The position numbers and the translations under genes are program-made. Positions 1 to 19,200 of a DNA stretch of 64,000 nucleotides are shown piece after piece. The notes under the pieces are model-generated. The model saw only the letters and a list, made by a program, of their open reading frames with translations, ran no database searches and was not told the origin of the DNA. Position 1 is the first letter of the stretch, and the number at the start of each line of letters is the position of its first letter. Location of the stretch: contig CANJKZ010000170.1 in assembly GCA_947471745.1 (NCBI GenBank), forward strand, positions 1,195,001 through 1,259,000. The letters run 5' to 3'. This DNA is from Closterium sp. Naga37s-1. Its lineage: Eukaryota > Streptophyta > Zygnematophyceae > Desmidiales > Closteriaceae.

Positions 1-400
1 ATGCACTGGAAGTAAACTTTTGGGGCGCCTCAAAACTAGATGCACTGGAAATAGAACACCTGTGTGCCAATGACGCAACCACCACTCCTCTTTCCCGCCA
101 TCACATTCGTTCCCACCCACATTCCCCTGGACGCCACCCCCCGAACCCCCCACTGCCCCACACCCCTCACACACCCCCGCACATCAGTCCTTGGCACGTT
201 TCACTGGAAGTAGAACACGTGTGCCAGCACCACCACCTCTCCTCTAACCCGCGAACTACCTGACCTGCACCCTCCCTGCCCCTCCTCACCCCCCCCCACA
301 CCCCCACCTCCCCTTCTCACATCAATCCGGGGCACAATGTATTGAAAGTAGAACACGTGAGCCAGCACCACCGCCTCTCCTCTAACCCACCACACCAACT
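1..400 (-). repeat. three partial copies of the 3' half of rhomboid exon 472-582
   Basis: Fragments at about 1-60, 200-235 and 340-365 repeat the stretch encoding LAHVFYFQYIVPR plus the donor region. They lie in the intron downstream of the true exon. The copies are degenerate: one has a stop right after the HVFYFQ part, and the leftmost is interrupted by a palindrome-like junction at 17-35. None has its own acceptor side, so they are not alternative exons. Confidence 0.75.
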
Positions 401-2828
401 ATGTAACCTGCCCCCTCTCTACCCCTCCACGCCTCCACACAACCCCCCACACCCCCACCTCCCATCCTCACATCGGTCCGGGGCACGATGTATTGAAAGT
501 AGAACACGTGAGCCAGCGACGCCACCACTGCCCCCGACATGTACAGCCCCAGCAGGTACCACGGCCCATACATGCGCGCCACCTGGGGGGGAATGTGTGA
601 CAACATGTGTAAATGAGATACTTACCTCACAGCGTTATACGTAAGATTATTATCTCGCGGATTTATAAGTGAGATTATTACCTCACAGCCGAAGAAGTAG
701 AGGCCGAGCATGTTGAAGAGCAGGTGGCTATTGAGGCGCCTCAGAAGGTTACCTACCCTATTAAGACGTCTCCAAGCTCGTACCTCGCAGCCGAAGAAGT
801 AGAGGCCAAGCATATTGAAGAGCAGGTGCCGCCCCTCGCGGTGGCTGATGGCTGACGTGAGGAGTGTGTGGTAGCGCCCCTCGTACATCGCATTCACTGA
901 CACCTGCAAGGGTGTGAGTTAGGGTGTGGGTGAGGGTGTGAGTGAGGGTGTGTGCGTGTGCGCATGTGTGTGTGTATGTGTGAGTGAGTGAGTGAGTGAG
1001 TGAGTGAGGGTGAGTGATGATGCAGTGTGCATATGCGTGTGAGGTTAAGCGAGGGTGAAGGTGAGCGCGGGGGCGGATGGTTGCGCCGCAGGTGGGGAGC
1101 GACTTTTGAGGGGCCTCAAAAGGCGCAGGTGGGGAGCGGGGGAAGAAGATGAGGAAGGAAGAGAGGTGTAGAATGCTGCAATTTCGTCCAATGATACAGG
1201 ACCCCTCTTTGCACTCATGCATAATGGTCATGGCACCTCCCTCCCTCCCTCCCCACCCCTCTCCTCCTCAAGGCCATGGCGCACCATGAAGTGCCGAGCC
1301 ATGACCATCTGGTTCTGCGCGTGCCAACACACCCAAGCTCAACACCCAAGCTCAACACCCAAGCTCAACACCCAAGCTCAACACCCAAGCTCAACACCCA
1401 AGCTCAACACCCAAGCTCAACACCCAAGCTCAACACCCAAGCTCAACACCCAAAATCAGCGCCCACACCACTTTTGAGAATTCAGCGCCATGACCATCAG
1501 CGTCTCAAAAGTCGAATTCAGCGCCCACACCACACCAAAGCAATCCCTCTGCTCCATGGGCATTACATTACAACAACCCACCCAATACGCCTCCCTCTCC
1601 CCTCCAGCGCACCATGAAGTTCCGGGCCATGACGGTCTGGTTCTGCGTGTGCCATGCGGCAAACACAGCCAGGTTGGTCGCAATGAGCGCCCACACCACG
1701 GCGTCTGGATGCCCGGACGCCCAAGACTGCTTGCTGCGTGGGGTAACAGATGAGAGGACATGACTTTACTCAAATGACGGTCTGATTCTGCATCTGCCAT
1801 GCCATGCAGCGAACACAGCCAGGTTGGTCACAATGAGCGCCCACACCACGGCGTCTGGATGCCCGCATGCCCATGCCTGCTTGCTGGGTGGACTCAAAGG
1901 GGCGGAGGTTGAGGGGGTAGGGCGCGAGGAGGAGAGCACTGAGAAGGGAGGCTCTCATTGTCACAGTCGCAGCAATGAGCGCCCACACCATGGCGTCTGG
2001 ATGCCCGGACGCCCAAGACTGCTTGCTGCGTGGGGTAACAGATGAGAGGACATGACTTTACTCAAATGACGGTCTGATTCTGCATCTGCCATGCCATGCA
2101 GCGAACACAGCCAGGTTGGTCACAATGAGCGCCCACACCACGGCGTCTGGATGCCCGCATGCCCATGCCTGCTTGCTGGGTGGACTCAAAGGGGCGGAGG
2201 TTGGGGGGGTTGGGCGCGAGGAGGAGAGCACTGAGAAGGGAGGCTCTCATTGTCACAGTCGCAGCAATGAGCGCCCACACCACGGCGTCTGGATGCCTGC
2301 ACGCCCATGCCTGCTTGCTGGGTGGACTCAAGGAGGCGGAGGTGATAAGGAGGTGGGGGTAGAGGTAGGGGGAGAGAGGCGGGGGGGGGGGGGAGAGGCG
2401 GGGAGAGGTGGGGGGGGGCATGTGTGGGGACAGGTCGGGTGGAAGGTGGGGGACAGGTGGGGGACAGGTGGGGGACAGGTGGGGGCAGATGTGGGGTGGC
2501 GGGAAGAGAGGTGGGGTGAAGTTATCAAGGTAAACACGAAATACTAGGTTGGCATGAAAACCGCAAGAGCAAGAGCAGGGCAAAGGGGGGACTTTGAGTC
2601 GACTCAAAAGGGCAAAAGGGTCGGGGGCGTACGACTGTCGGTGTTGAAGCCAGTTTGGACCGCGTTGAGGCACCCACGAGGCGAAGCTTCTGGTGAAGGT
2701 TCGAGTGAAGGCGAGAGCCCGAAGTGGGAGGCGAGTGAGGGGTTGAGCACGAGAGGCGAGGAGCGGGAGAGGCGGAGATCTCCACTTCAACTGCTGCTGC
2801 AGCAGTAGCCGTGGCAGCATCAGCACAC

Positions 2829-2893
<65 letters not shown>

Positions 2894-3447
2894 ACGGCTT
2901 GCTGTATTCTTTGTCTCAGCGAGCCCAATGACACTGCGAAGCCAGAAGGAAGTGTGAGACTTCTTGTTGCTGCAGCTGCAGCCGCTGCCGTTGCCGTTGC
3001 CGCTGTAGTTGCTGCTGCCACTGCCGCGGCTGTTGCCCCTGTTGCCCCTGCTGCTCCAGCTGCCCCTGTTTTCAGTGCAGCAGCAGAAGAAGCTGATCCG
3101 TTCCTACCTGCGCTCCTTCCGAATGCCTCTAACACCACAGCTCTCGCCGAACCACTCACGCCAGCACGCAACAGCTGTTTTAAAACGCCTGCTCCCGCAC
3201 CTGCTGCTACCCCTGTTGCCCCTGCTGTTGCTGCTCCTGCTGCTGTTGCTGCTCCTGCTCCCGCGATTGCTGCTGCTATTCTCGCTGCTCCTGATCCCAG
3301 GAATCCCCGCGCGTGAGCTACTGCAGCGTGCTGCTGCTGCAACAGCGACAGCGAAGCATGCCCCGCACTGGCGCTGGCGGCGTGACTGGCGGCGGGTCTG
3401 CGCGCAAGAGAGGCTAGACGGAAGGCCATGGCGAGAGGCTGTAGCAT
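1..3447 (-). CDS. rhomboid-family intramembrane protease, mitochondrial type (3' end beyond window)
   Basis: Rhomboids are serine proteases that cut substrates inside the membrane. Three exons are clear on the minus strand. Exon 1613-1726 encodes the first membrane segment (core VVWALIATNLAVFAAW). Exon 784-903 encodes HTLLTSAISH followed by HLLFNMLGLYFFG, with the H-x3-N pair of the rhomboid fold. Exon 472-582 encodes a third segment (YLLGLYMSGAVVASLAHVFYF). All three have AG/GT borders and join in phase 0, giving ...NFM-VSVNAMY... and ...FFGCE-VARMYGPW.... The first exon starts at 3447 (MLQPLAMAFRLASLARRP, a basic, alanine-rich leader typical of organelle import) and contains polyglutamine. 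Its donor, somewhere near 2530-2640, could not be fixed. An in-frame start at 3612 is an alternative. The exon with the catalytic GxSG serine should lie left of position 1. Order and wording resemble plant mitochondrial RBL11/12 proteins. Confidence 0.8.
17..35. repeat. CTTTTGAG/CTCAAAAG-type junction palindrome (imperfect)
   Basis: The sequence is CTTTTGGGGCGCCTCAAAA. The same short exon fragment (ATGCACTGGAA) lies immediately on both sides, at about 1-11 and 40-50, so the motif marks the joint between two copies. Confidence 0.6.
676..731 (-). repeat. partial copy of rhomboid exon 784-903 with its own donor
   Basis: This repeats the 3' part of the exon (HLLFNMLGLYFFGCE) and ends in a GT donor on the minus strand. 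The copy starts abruptly beside the palindrome at 728-746 and lacks the upstream half of the exon and an acceptor. Confidence 0.75.
728..776. repeat. junction palindromes, two variants
   Basis: At 728-746 the core TTGAGGCGCCTCAGAA is palindromic and abuts the exon copy at 676-731. At 759-776 a second related form (TTAAGACGTCTCCAA) lies just downstream, in gene sense, of the true donor at 782-783. Confidence 0.5.
940..1020. repeat. GTGAGT/GTGTGT-rich simple repeat in rhomboid intron
   Basis: A run of GTGAG and GTGTGT units lies directly upstream (gene sense) of the acceptor at 904-905. It has no coding content. Confidence 0.6.
1103..1122. repeat. perfect-arm junction palindrome CTTTTGAG-GGGC-CTCAAAAG
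   Basis: The 8-bp arms are exact reverse complements. The flanks repeat each other: GCAGGTGGGGAGCG on the left and again on the right. The motif therefore sits between two copies of the same local sequence. Confidence 0.75.
1276..1330 (-). repeat. partial copy of rhomboid exon 1613-1726 (3' part)
   Basis: The minus strand reads a version of QNQMVMARHFMVR, matching the 3' end of the true exon with several changes. It is followed in gene sense by intron sequence. It lacks the first membrane segment. Confidence 0.65.
1330..1452. repeat. 13-bp minisatellite (CCAAGCTCAACAC)n
   Basis: About nine near-perfect tandem copies of CCAAGCTCAACAC lie in the rhomboid intron between exon 1613-1726 and exon 784-903. 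Confidence 0.9.
1471..1511. repeat. split junction palindrome enclosing a captured fragment
   Basis: The left arm CTTTTGAG (1471-1478) and right arm CTCAAAAG (1504-1511) are separated by about 25 bp. That insert resembles the exon segment near 1298-1312 (CCATGACCATC). CAGCGCCCACACCAC occurs outside both arms. Confidence 0.65.
1680..2340 (-). repeat. 292-bp tandem duplication of the rhomboid exon 1613-1726 5' part
   Basis: Units of 292 bp begin at about 1680 and 1972, with a partial third unit to about 2340. Each carries copies of the PDAVVWALI coding stretch and the acceptor region. Several are out of frame after AAWH, or end at a half-motif (ACTCAAA near 1772 and 1892). Only the most gene-downstream copy (1613-1726) has both splice sites and an open frame. 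Confidence 0.85.
2592..2610. repeat. junction palindrome CTTTGAGTCGACTCAAAAG in rhomboid exon 1 region
   Basis: A near-perfect palindrome is flanked by GGGCAAAGGGG on the left and GGGCAAAAGGG on the right, a short direct repeat. It lies in the open first-exon frame, where it reads LLSRLK, or just beyond the exon's unresolved donor. Confidence 0.7.
2829..2893. repeat. CTG/CAG trinucleotide repeat encoding polyglutamine
   Basis: About 21 CTG units on the plus strand read as a glutamine tract on the minus strand, inside the N-terminal exon of the rhomboid gene. Length change here would stay in frame. Confidence 0.9.
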
Positions 3448-4390
3448 CTGCGCGTGCGGGGAGCGGAGCGCGGAGCCGGGAGCGCGGGGCGGGGAGAGCG
3501 GGGCGGGAAGAGCGGGGCGGGGAGAGAGGAGTGACGAAAACGGGGCGCGTTGAGGGCGGGCGCGAGGAGCGATCTGGAAATCTACTCGTTGCTTCCCGAG
3601 TAGCCAGCCCAACGATAACCGTGAGAGAGGCGGGGAGCTATTGTCTTAGCAATTCACATCCCTCCACTCCGTAGCGCGTTCGCTCATAAGCAATGATATC
3701 TTCACGACGGATCGCCTTCGGTTTCTGACGCGTTGTACGAGCGACAGCTGATCTCGGGTCGGTCGGTCAAGGATCTGCCGGTCCGTCAGTCAGTCTGACG
3801 GGCGGCTGGCTAGCCGTCTAGGACGACGGCGCTGCAGCAGCACTAGCTGCAATTGCTGCTGGCGAGAGGTTCAGGAGCTGCTGCAAATTCGGAAGCTAGG
3901 AAAATGAATGGAAGAATTTGTTTCCTAGTTCTCGCTATAGCCCTGGCCGATATGCGAATACACCACTTATCCTTGCGTGTACCACCAATTCACAACTATG
4001 ATAGTAGAAAATCGAGAATACTGCAGAACCTCACAAACAAGAACCTTAATCCCTCGTTTTTCTCACAGCACACCACGCTGCACCACACTACACCACACCA
4101 TACCACAGGGGCCGCAAGAGATTGGCTCTCCTTCCATCCCTATTAACTGAACGGGGAAACAAGATGTTAGCACCAGCTGCTAAGAACTACGCTAGAGTTA
4201 TTAGGGTGAGTACTGTGGTAAGTTATAATACATGCAGCAGCTGCAGCAGGCGCATACAGCACAGGACACATGGTGGCGCCAGTGGGGCCCACAGCAGCAA
4301 TAGCGACACGGAGCAGCAGCAGTACCGGTATCGGCAAGCATCAACAGCAAGGCCATGGATATCCAGGTGGTTGTCAAGAGTATCTCAGGC

Positions 4391-4450
4391 AGTCTCAGGC
4401 AGTCTCAGGCAGTCTCAGGCAGTCTCAGGCAGTCTCAGGCAGTCTCAGAC
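4391..4450. repeat. 10-bp tandem array (AGTCTCAGGC)x6
   Basis: Six exact head-to-tail copies of AGTCTCAGGC, followed by a degenerate seventh. The array sits in the intergenic region upstream of the rhomboid gene. Confidence 0.9.
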
Positions 4451-4609
4451 ACCACCACCACCACCTCAGCAAGTAGCAAGTATCAGTGTCATGGATGCTG
4501 GACGTCCGGTCGCAGCAGCAGCAGCCCCTTAGGAACCACTGACTTAACACGGCGGTGGTGACTAGTGTCAAGTGAGCAGTAGCATATGGGCAACGAGAGT
4601 GATAAATAT

Positions 4610-4627
4610 CTTTGAGAACTCTCAAAG
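4610..4627. repeat. palindrome CTTTGAGA-AC-TCTCAAAG
   Basis: The 8-bp arms are exact reverse complements, of the same type as the junction palindromes in the introns. Clear flanking direct repeats are not seen here. It lies about 35 bp past the MYB stop codon, so a role in 3'-end formation is possible but unproven. Confidence 0.55.
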
Positions 4628-4663
4628 TTTGATCACGGCCCTCTGAAGCTTTCTATATCCGCC

Positions 4664-13467
<8,804 letters not shown>

Positions 13468-13630
13468 CGCCGCAGTCGGCGGAAGGAAAAGCGGGTATGT
13501 ACACAGCGGCTTGGCTTATCCTTTCAGAACGTTGTTCCAAATTATGGCGATTAAACCTCCCTCCGAGACTCGATACCAGAAACGCAGTTTTTGCAGACTT
13601 CTAGGAGTTTCAGCTACCGCCACTACTGCC

Positions 13631-13700
13631 ACTATCAGCAGCTATCAGCAGCTATCAGCAGCTATCAGCAGCTATCAGCAGCTATCAGCAGCTATCAGCA
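13631..13700. repeat. 10-bp tandem array (GCTATCAGCA)x7
   Basis: Seven exact copies lie about 165 bp upstream of the MYB start codon, probably in its 5' leader or promoter. Confidence 0.9.
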
Positions 13701-15187
13701 GCTACCCCTGCTGTATTCGTAACGAGCTGCAGCAGCAGCAGCGACGCCGCTGCATCCACCTGTTCGGTCGGTCGCGCAGCAGAAGGAGATACGGCTTCAC
13801 AAAAAAAAAAAAAAAATCCTCTCGAGCTAAAGAGCTGACGCTTCGCCTGTGTCGCGATAAGAACTGGGAAGGAATACTTCAGCTGCAGTAATCGGCCATG
13901 GGGTCTCGAGCCTCGACCAGTACAGGTTGCAACGTGCGTGAGATTCCGACGGGAACTGGTGTGCTACACGGGAGTGTGTTGAATCAGTAGCGCTTGCAGC
14001 TTCGTCCTTAATCACTTCTTCCTAGCTTTGTTGCGAATTTAGTGGCAGGACCTAATCGCGGCAACGGATTTTGCGCCATGGGCTGGGCTGCTGCGTCGAG
14101 TGCTAACGCGTGGTTCCCGTAACGTCAAGAGAAACGAAATGGTTCACTCCGCAGACGACGGTTGAGTCGAAAATGAGAGATGGATGAAAGACGGAAGCGG
14201 GACAGTTCTAGTCGATTCTCAACCTAAGCGGAACCGGAGAGATGGTCAGTTAACATGTGACATCACGCAGCCTCGCAAGCAAGAAAGGTTTGCGGGCATG
14301 GTCTGTGAACCATACTACGTTCGACGATGTCACGCCCCTGAAACTGTAGTTTCTCGCACACAGGGCCTTCGAACCCCACTTTCCATGACTACGATGTTTA
14401 AGGTCATCGTAATCTTCTAACTGGAACAGCTAAACAGGTGCATATGCTAACCTCTAGAAGCCACTCTTAACTCGCTCCTGTCTAGGTAACTCGTCACGTC
14501 GCAGCGCTCGAGACTAATCCGCTTCTTCACGCTTCACGACCTTATGAGTCCAAACTCCCTCATTCTAATGTCCGCAATGCCTCGCGCGAATTTCGTCCAT
14601 AGTGGTGCTCCCCGCGCGAAATGGTGCTCCTCTTTTTTAATCAATCAGCCCCTCTATCTCAATCCAACTGGCCAGCCTGCGCCTCTGTTCTAGCTGAACT
14701 GTGCCAAGGTTGATTGCTGAGTGCTGCCGCTGAGGTTACTGGTCGAATCGAAACAGACTTGCCATTGCCTTATCATTTCTCCCTCCCCCGTTGATGCACG
14801 CAGTGGAGCTAGATGAGAACCAAAACTAATCTTTGCCTCGTTTGGAGTTGGGTGAAAATGCTGGGCCAAATAATGGAGGCTTGGCTTTTCCGAACCTGAA
14901 AGTTTCGCCGTCCTTTGCGAAATTCTGTCGTCGTGTGGCATTTCAGAAAAACTGCGTTACCGGAAACTTGCCGAGTCTACACTGCCGCTTCGCTGGAACA
15001 CCGCGAACCAGCTCACCAACCAGCAACCAACTGCTCCGGCAGGGCGGCGGTAACCTGAGCAACAGGTTGGGGGCTCATTGGCTGACGGGGTCTCGCGCCA
15101 ACTTCTGCTGTTGCGCTTCGTTTTGCGGTACAACCCCCAGTTGCGGAAAAAAAAAAATGTCACACCACGCAGCATTAAGCAACAAGG

Positions 15188-15431
15188 ATGCATTCAGAAC
15201 TACACCCTTCTGGATACGGATTTGACGCGAAGTTGGAAGACTCGAAGTAGCGATCCCAAACTTGCTGACCCGAACCAGGCTTCGTTGACCCTAAGTAGGA
15301 CCTATCCGTAAATTCGACACGAATCCAGAATGGGCCTTGTTCCCACATCATCAAAACTGACACCCGTTTCGCATGGGCGAGTCCCCACTGCCCGATACCG
15401 AATGTCCTGAAGGGTGTAGTTCTGAATGCAT
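15188..15431. repeat. inverted-repeat pair, possible small foldback or MITE-like element
   Basis: The arm at 15188-15213 (begins ATGCATTCAGAACTACACCC) is repeated in inverted orientation at 15406-15431 with one mismatch in about 26 bp. The enclosed ~190 bp has no open frame of note. No target-site duplication was found. Confidence 0.6.
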
Positions 15432-16272
15432 GTCGAAATCGGAACACCTGCTCTACTTGGTGTGGCGAACGGCACTTGGTTTGGCGAGCAAGAAGTTGCA
15501 ATTCAAGTTTCAAGAAAATGAACCTGTGATCGCTACAATATGGCCCTGCCTTTCATACCACAAACAATACTGTACAATACGTTATTTTGTTTGGCTGAGG
15601 TTGGGCCACTTCATTCAGTGTGTCAAAATCCACATCCAACCGCCACAAAAAAATGTGTGCGTCCAAAAGCATCATCCGCTAAGCGCCCTACACTAACCCA
15701 ATATATTCAGCAGAACATACGGATTTCACAATCTTGACTGCATCTTGAGGGTCACACTTACTCAAACAAGCATTGGGAATCATTTACCAAACCCGTTCCA
15801 GAGACAGTAACTGCTAACCAGCAAAACAGTTCGTTGGCTTGCCTACATCTCATGGGAAAAAATGTGTACGACCTATGTAGACCATGCTCTGGTCGGCAAA
15901 ATCATTGCAGGACTGGAGATTTGATGGGGGAATTGTGATGCAGTCTCTAATAAACCCGCCAGAGACCCATCTCATACACCTGGCTTGATCGTGCCATGGT
16001 CAGTCATTTCTTTGCACAGGGCAATCCATTCTAGAAACGACGATATCTGGAGCCCTAGTTTCAACTAGCCGGTGCTGTGAATACCGATAATCACTTTAGA
16101 GCAAGAAGCATTAAGCGAATGTGGATCAGCACTTATTTCTCCATGTAAGGGAGATGCAATGGACATATACTAACACTTGATCCCGAACACCAACCCCAAC
16201 ACAAGCGCACATCCACAGCAGGTCACATCCTGCCAAGCAGTAAAACATCTGCAAGGTCTCTCGGAAGGCTTT

Positions 16273-19200
16273 TCACAACGCAGAGTCTCCACTCGACTGT
16301 TGCAACTTCACGAGCGAGTGATATGCCGAGTTGGGGTTGCTGAACAGCACATCATGCGTTCCTTTCTCCACAATCTTCCCGCTTTGCACCACCGCAATGA
16401 TATCAGCGTTGCGGATCGTGCTGAGGCGATGCGCAATCACGACCGTCGTTCGGCCCACCATCAGACGGTCCAGAGCATCCTGCACCACTCGCTCTGACTC
16501 AGCATCCAGAGCTGATGTGGCCTCGTCCAATAGGAGGATGGCTGGGTTCTTGAGCACAGCTCGGGCAATGGCAATGCGCTGCTTCTGGCCTCCTGAGAGC
16601 TGTGTACCCCTCTCTCCCACCTGCAGACATGGGATGGATAAAATAGAGCAGATTAGTGGAAGGCACAAAGATCAAAAGGAGATTAGTGGAAGGCGCAAAG
16701 ATCAAAAGGTAAGGAAAATAGGGGCAACGGAACGGCAAACAAAGACAAAGTGCGACGGCAGGCGAACAGAGGTTTAAGAATCACATCAAAATCACTGAAT
16801 CCCTTCTCTCCCCTTCTCGCCCTTCTGCCCCCCACCCTGCCCATTTCTACCCCACCGACCTGTAGTCCATTTCCCTGCCCCCCTGCCCCCCTCCCCTGCC
16901 CTTCTGCCCCCTCCACCACTACCCCTTTGACCCCATCTCTCCCATGCAACAACCAGCACATGCTCCCTCACCTCAGTGTCATAGCCATTGGGCAGGCTGC
17001 TGATGAACGTGTGGGCGTTGGCAGCCTTGGCCGCCTCCACAATCTCCGCCTCAGTGGCCCCCTCGCGCCCATACAGAATATTCTCTCGGATCGACACCGC
17101 AAACAGCGCCGGCTCCTGGCTCACCAGCCCCACAAACGACCGCAGCGACCGCAGATGCACGCTCTTCACGTCCTTGCCATCCACCAGCACCTTCCCTGCT
17201 AGCGGATCATAGAATCGCTCTATAAGGGAGATGACGGAGCTCTTGCCGCTGCCGGATGGCCCCACCAGCGCCACAGTCTTCCCAGCGGGGACCTTAAGGG
17301 AGAAATCATCAAACAGGACGACGTCTGGACGGGTGGGGTACGCAAACCGCACGTGCTTCAGCTCAATCTCGCCCTTCACCGACTCGACCACCTCAGCCGT
17401 CGGGTCGTCCGGCACGATCTTGGTCCGACGGTCCAGCACAGCAAAGAACGACTTGATGGCGTAGCCGCCCTTGGCCAGGTCCGGAGCAAGAGTGAGCGTC
17501 TCAGCAATGGCGAAGCTGGTCATAATCAGCACCATGAACACCTTGAACACCTCATCAAACGTCCCGTTCTGCTGCTGCACCAGCTGCCCTCCGTACCACA
17601 GCCCCAGCCCAAACGACGCGTACATGATAAACTGCGACCCGCCAAAGGCAATCCCAGACACCTGCCCGCGCTGCAGGGAGCGCTTGAGCGGAGGCTCCAG
17701 CTGCTTCCGGAAGAGACTCAGCACCTTATCCTCCAGAGAAAGAGCCGCCACAGTTCGGATATTCCCCACGGCTTCCGCTGCGACGTTGCTCGCACTCTCA
17801 TGCGCCGCCTTGAGGTCCCCGGCGAAGCCCTTGAGGAAGGCCTGCTGGGCTCCTGCTGACGCGACGAGCAGCGGGAAGGTCGCAATGATGACGAATGCCA
17901 TGCGCCAGTTGAGCACAAAGGAGATGACAAACGCCACGAGGATGAGCGAGAAGTTCTGTGTGATGACCGAGATGCGGTCCCCAATGGCTCCGCGCACAAG
18001 CGTGGCGTCGGAGGAGAGGCGCGCGGCGACGGCACCGCTGTTGTTCTTGTCGTGGTCGAACCAGCCAATCTCGTTGCGCAGGATGGACGTGAGCATGAGC
18101 TCTCGCACGCGCTTGGTGAGCTTCTCACTCACAATGCCAAAGTTGTAGTGCTGGAGCGTGTATACGAGGAAGGAGACGACGCCCAGGCACACAAAGACGA
18201 CCGCCCACTTGTTGACCTCCGATTGCATCTGGTCCACTGGCTTGTAGTACGCAGTAATGACCTGATGAGGGGAGAGAAGCGTGAGGGAACAGTGAGGAAG
18301 GAGAGTGAGGGAGGAAAGCGAACGAGACAAGTGAAGGAGATGGATCGTGTCGCTGGTGAGAGGCCGTGATAAAAGGTCGTGTTTGCAGCACAGTGGCATG
18401 CGAGTCGGGAAATGGGGGCTGGGTCAATAGTCAGGGCAGGCAGAAAGAAAGAATGGCAGCAGTGGGTGAAGATTGGGTGAAGATTGCTAAGGTAGGGATC
18501 ACTCACAGTGGTGAGGAAGAGGCCAAAGATAGGGTTAATGGAGCCGGCAAGAGCCGAGCCGACAACAGCCAGAGCCGTGTAGGGCCAGTCGGGGAGCGTG
18601 AGCTTGAAGAGACGCCACCATGACCCACGGCTCTTGGCCTCTCCCTTCTCCTCTTCTCCCTCCTCGTCTGCCACTGACCTGCCCCCATCTGACAGAGATG
18701 ACTGCTGCAACTCAATGCTGTGCCGGCTGTTGCATGGGAGGGTGTGGGGAGAACGGGGGAGGAGGGAGGGGAAAAGAGGGTAAGGGGTGAAGCGAGGGGG
18801 GTTAGAATGTTGTGCAACCCCATAGGAACATCGACAATTCCAGTCAGCCATTGAAACCCCAACGCACAAAGGAAACCACAAAAACATACACACATCCAAT
18901 ACCAGCGCTCTGACAGCCAGGCCAACACAACAACCCCAGCCACACCAAACCCAACGTACTGTGGCACTGCCGCCGCCCCGCCATCAACCTCCTCGGGACT
19001 GTCCGCCGCCTTGAGCTGCAGCTTCACCAGCGCCGCATACTCGCCCTCCTTGGCCATCAGCACGTCATGCGTGCCCTGCTCCACCAGCCGCCCCTTGGTC
19101 ACCACCGCGATGGAATCCGCCCCTCGGATCGTCGACAGACGGTGCGCAATCACCACAGTTGTCCGCCCCCCCATGATTCCATCCAGAGCGGTTTGAACAA

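Larger units (their letters stand above)
3448..4663. other. intergenic region between MYB 3' end and rhomboid 5' end
   Basis: No convincing gene. It holds the rhomboid upstream region, a CACCACA-rich patch near 4070-4110, a 10-bp array at 4391-4450 and a palindrome at 4610-4627. The short open frames here have no recognisable protein features. Confidence 0.6.
13468..16272. other. intergenic region between ABCB 3' end and MYB 5' end
   Basis: 2.8 kb without a convincing gene, and lower in GC than the flanking genes. It includes the MYB upstream region, a 10-bp array at 13631-13700, an A15-16 run near 13801, and an inverted-repeat pair at 15188-15431. The short open frames have no recognisable domain. 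Confidence 0.6.

Noticed and set aside
1330-1452. CRISPR-like regular array
   Set aside because: A 13-bp head-to-tail minisatellite without spacers, inside an intron of a eukaryotic gene.
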